A stretch of DNA of 64,000 nucleotides from an uncultured Holophagaceae bacterium (GTDB lineage Bacteria > Acidobacteriota > Holophagae > Holophagales > Holophagaceae), in contig CAIOFF010000061.1 in the NCBI GenBank assembly GCA_903857495.1, positions 30,462 to 94,461 of the forward strand, written 5' to 3'. Shown here piece after piece: positions 63,535-64,000 of the stretch; position 1 is the stretch's first letter; each line of letters starts with the position of its first letter. Under the pieces are notes generated by a model that ran no database searches, had not been told where the DNA came from, and was given only the letters and a program-made list of their open reading frames with translations. A program made the translations under genes and the position numbers.

Positions 63535-64000
63535 CCTGCATCCTAGTGCCCTGTTTCAAGTGCATTTTTGACGGGGATAAAAGGGATGGACGGGGATAAT
63601 CGCAACCTGATTACCGGCCAGCCACAGCCTGGAAAGCGCTCCACAGATAAAGCAGATGCCGCGCATCCCTCCTTGGCCCTGCGGCCCTGGGCACCCGGTC
63701 CCTGTCGGTGATCGAGGCGATTGCACAGAGGGGGCCCGGCACCACGCGCAGGGGCCCGCCGGAGGCGGCTTCCGGCTGCAGCTGGGCTTGGCCGATAACC
63801 GGGTTCGATTTTTGCAGTTATCCCCGTTTATCCCTGTTATCCCCGTCAAAAGCACTTGTCTTCCTGGTTATCGGCCAGACTCCGCTAACAAGACGCTCCA
63901 CGAAGGACACGAAGACGCCCTGCGGGCGCAGGAAGCACACGAATGCGCCCGGACTCACCTCGGGCATCCCCAAGGGGGCGGCGGCTGGCTGCGGCCCCAA
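63535..64000. repeat. repeat-rich intergenic region: fold-back with GGGGATAA arms and a single CACGAAGG-type arm
   Basis: 466 bases to the window end hold no supportable gene. A left arm (63557-63600: ...TTTTGACGGGGATAA..., GGGATGGA, CGGGGATAAT) faces its reverse complement (63817-63860: GTTATCCCCGTTTATCCCTG...CCCCGTCAAAAGCACTTG) across about 216 bases. At 63868-63880 and 63787-63800 a second small inverted pair (GGTTATCGGCCAG / TTGGCCGATAACC) occurs. At 63896-63953 there is one arm of the CACGAAGGACACGAAG type; its partner may lie beyond the window. Confidence 0.75.

Noticed and set aside
63556..63855. 99-codon minus-strand frame in the terminal gap
   Set aside because: It passes through both arms of the fold-back repeat and has no ribosome-binding site or domain.
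1..64000. tRNA, rRNA, prophage, transposase or integrase genes
   Set aside because: The intergenic gaps were read for cloverleaf or conserved rRNA words, and the proteins for recombinase motifs; none was seen. Short or divergent ncRNAs could be missed by eye.

Overview
The window is a GC-rich, densely coded bacterial chromosome segment with 51 recognisable protein genes, one of them cut by the left edge, plus one speculative 17-codon reading frame. No tRNA, rRNA, CRISPR array, prophage or insertion sequence was seen. Gene content points to a Gram-negative, diderm, probably anaerobic or facultative bacterium: KDO transferase (waaA), a TonB-ExbB-ExbD system, many lipoprotein signals, an aldehyde:ferredoxin oxidoreductase operon, a fused SecDF, and large hybrid histidine kinases. 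Together with the base composition this resembles Acidobacteriota of class Holophagae (Geothrix/Holophaga type). That placement is inference from content and style, not a search.

Layout. 1-3.4 kb: lipoprotein fragment, DUF4388 protein, then ribB - cyclic-nucleotide-binding protein - trxA. 3.4-9.4 kb: a lipoprotein-anchored hybrid sensor kinase flanked by two copies of one interspersed repeat, a response regulator with an RsbW-like kinase domain, and waaA. 9.5-16.3 kb: small membrane protein, CobW-type GTPase, tex with a repetitive tail, lipoprotein, lepB, and an S1/P1-type nuclease. 16.4-21.6 kb (minus): M28 peptidase, aroB, TPR protein and a small unknown protein, overlapping end to end. 21.7-26.3 kb: ABC exporter, a thiE-aroK fusion, phosphoesterase, PilZ protein. 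26.3-29.6 kb (minus): TlpA-DUF4266 fusion, DUF3570, ApbE and a DsbD-N-like protein, an envelope redox/flavinylation cluster. 29.8-33.9 kb (minus): aldehyde oxidoreductase operon (ferredoxin, AOR, FAD oxidoreductase, MoaD-like protein, small unknown protein). 34.1-40.2 kb: POT peptide transporter, ArnD-like deacetylase, and a two-gene unit of a CarH-like cobalamin sensor and a hybrid histidine kinase. 40.3-44.6 kb (minus): tgt-yajC-secDF. 44.9-47.5 kb: tonB-exbB-exbD-exbD. 47.9-50.5 kb: secreted M4 metalloprotease. 50.6-59.2 kb (minus): EamA transporter, DUF512 radical SAM protein, EF-G-like GTPase, and a beta-oxidation pair (FadN-type multifunctional protein plus thiolase). 59.3-63.5 kb: MoxR ATPase and an ABC importer with two fused permease halves.

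The most interesting unit is 36785-40211. It encodes a cobalamin-binding protein carrying the Wx9EH and ExHxxG signatures of B12 photoreceptors but no DNA-binding domain, overlapping a PAS-rich hybrid histidine kinase. This suggests light- or B12-controlled phosphorelay signalling. The other striking pattern is a set of intergenic fold-back elements scattered across the window. Their arms are short tandem repeats (7-10 bp units) facing a reverse-complement array, with a different unit sequence at most sites. Protein fusions (TlpA-DUF4266, ThiE-AroK, permease-permease) and degenerate domains (the GTP cyclohydrolase half of RibBA, the H-loop of the ABC ATPase, the G3 motif of the EF-G-like protein) are also worth attention.
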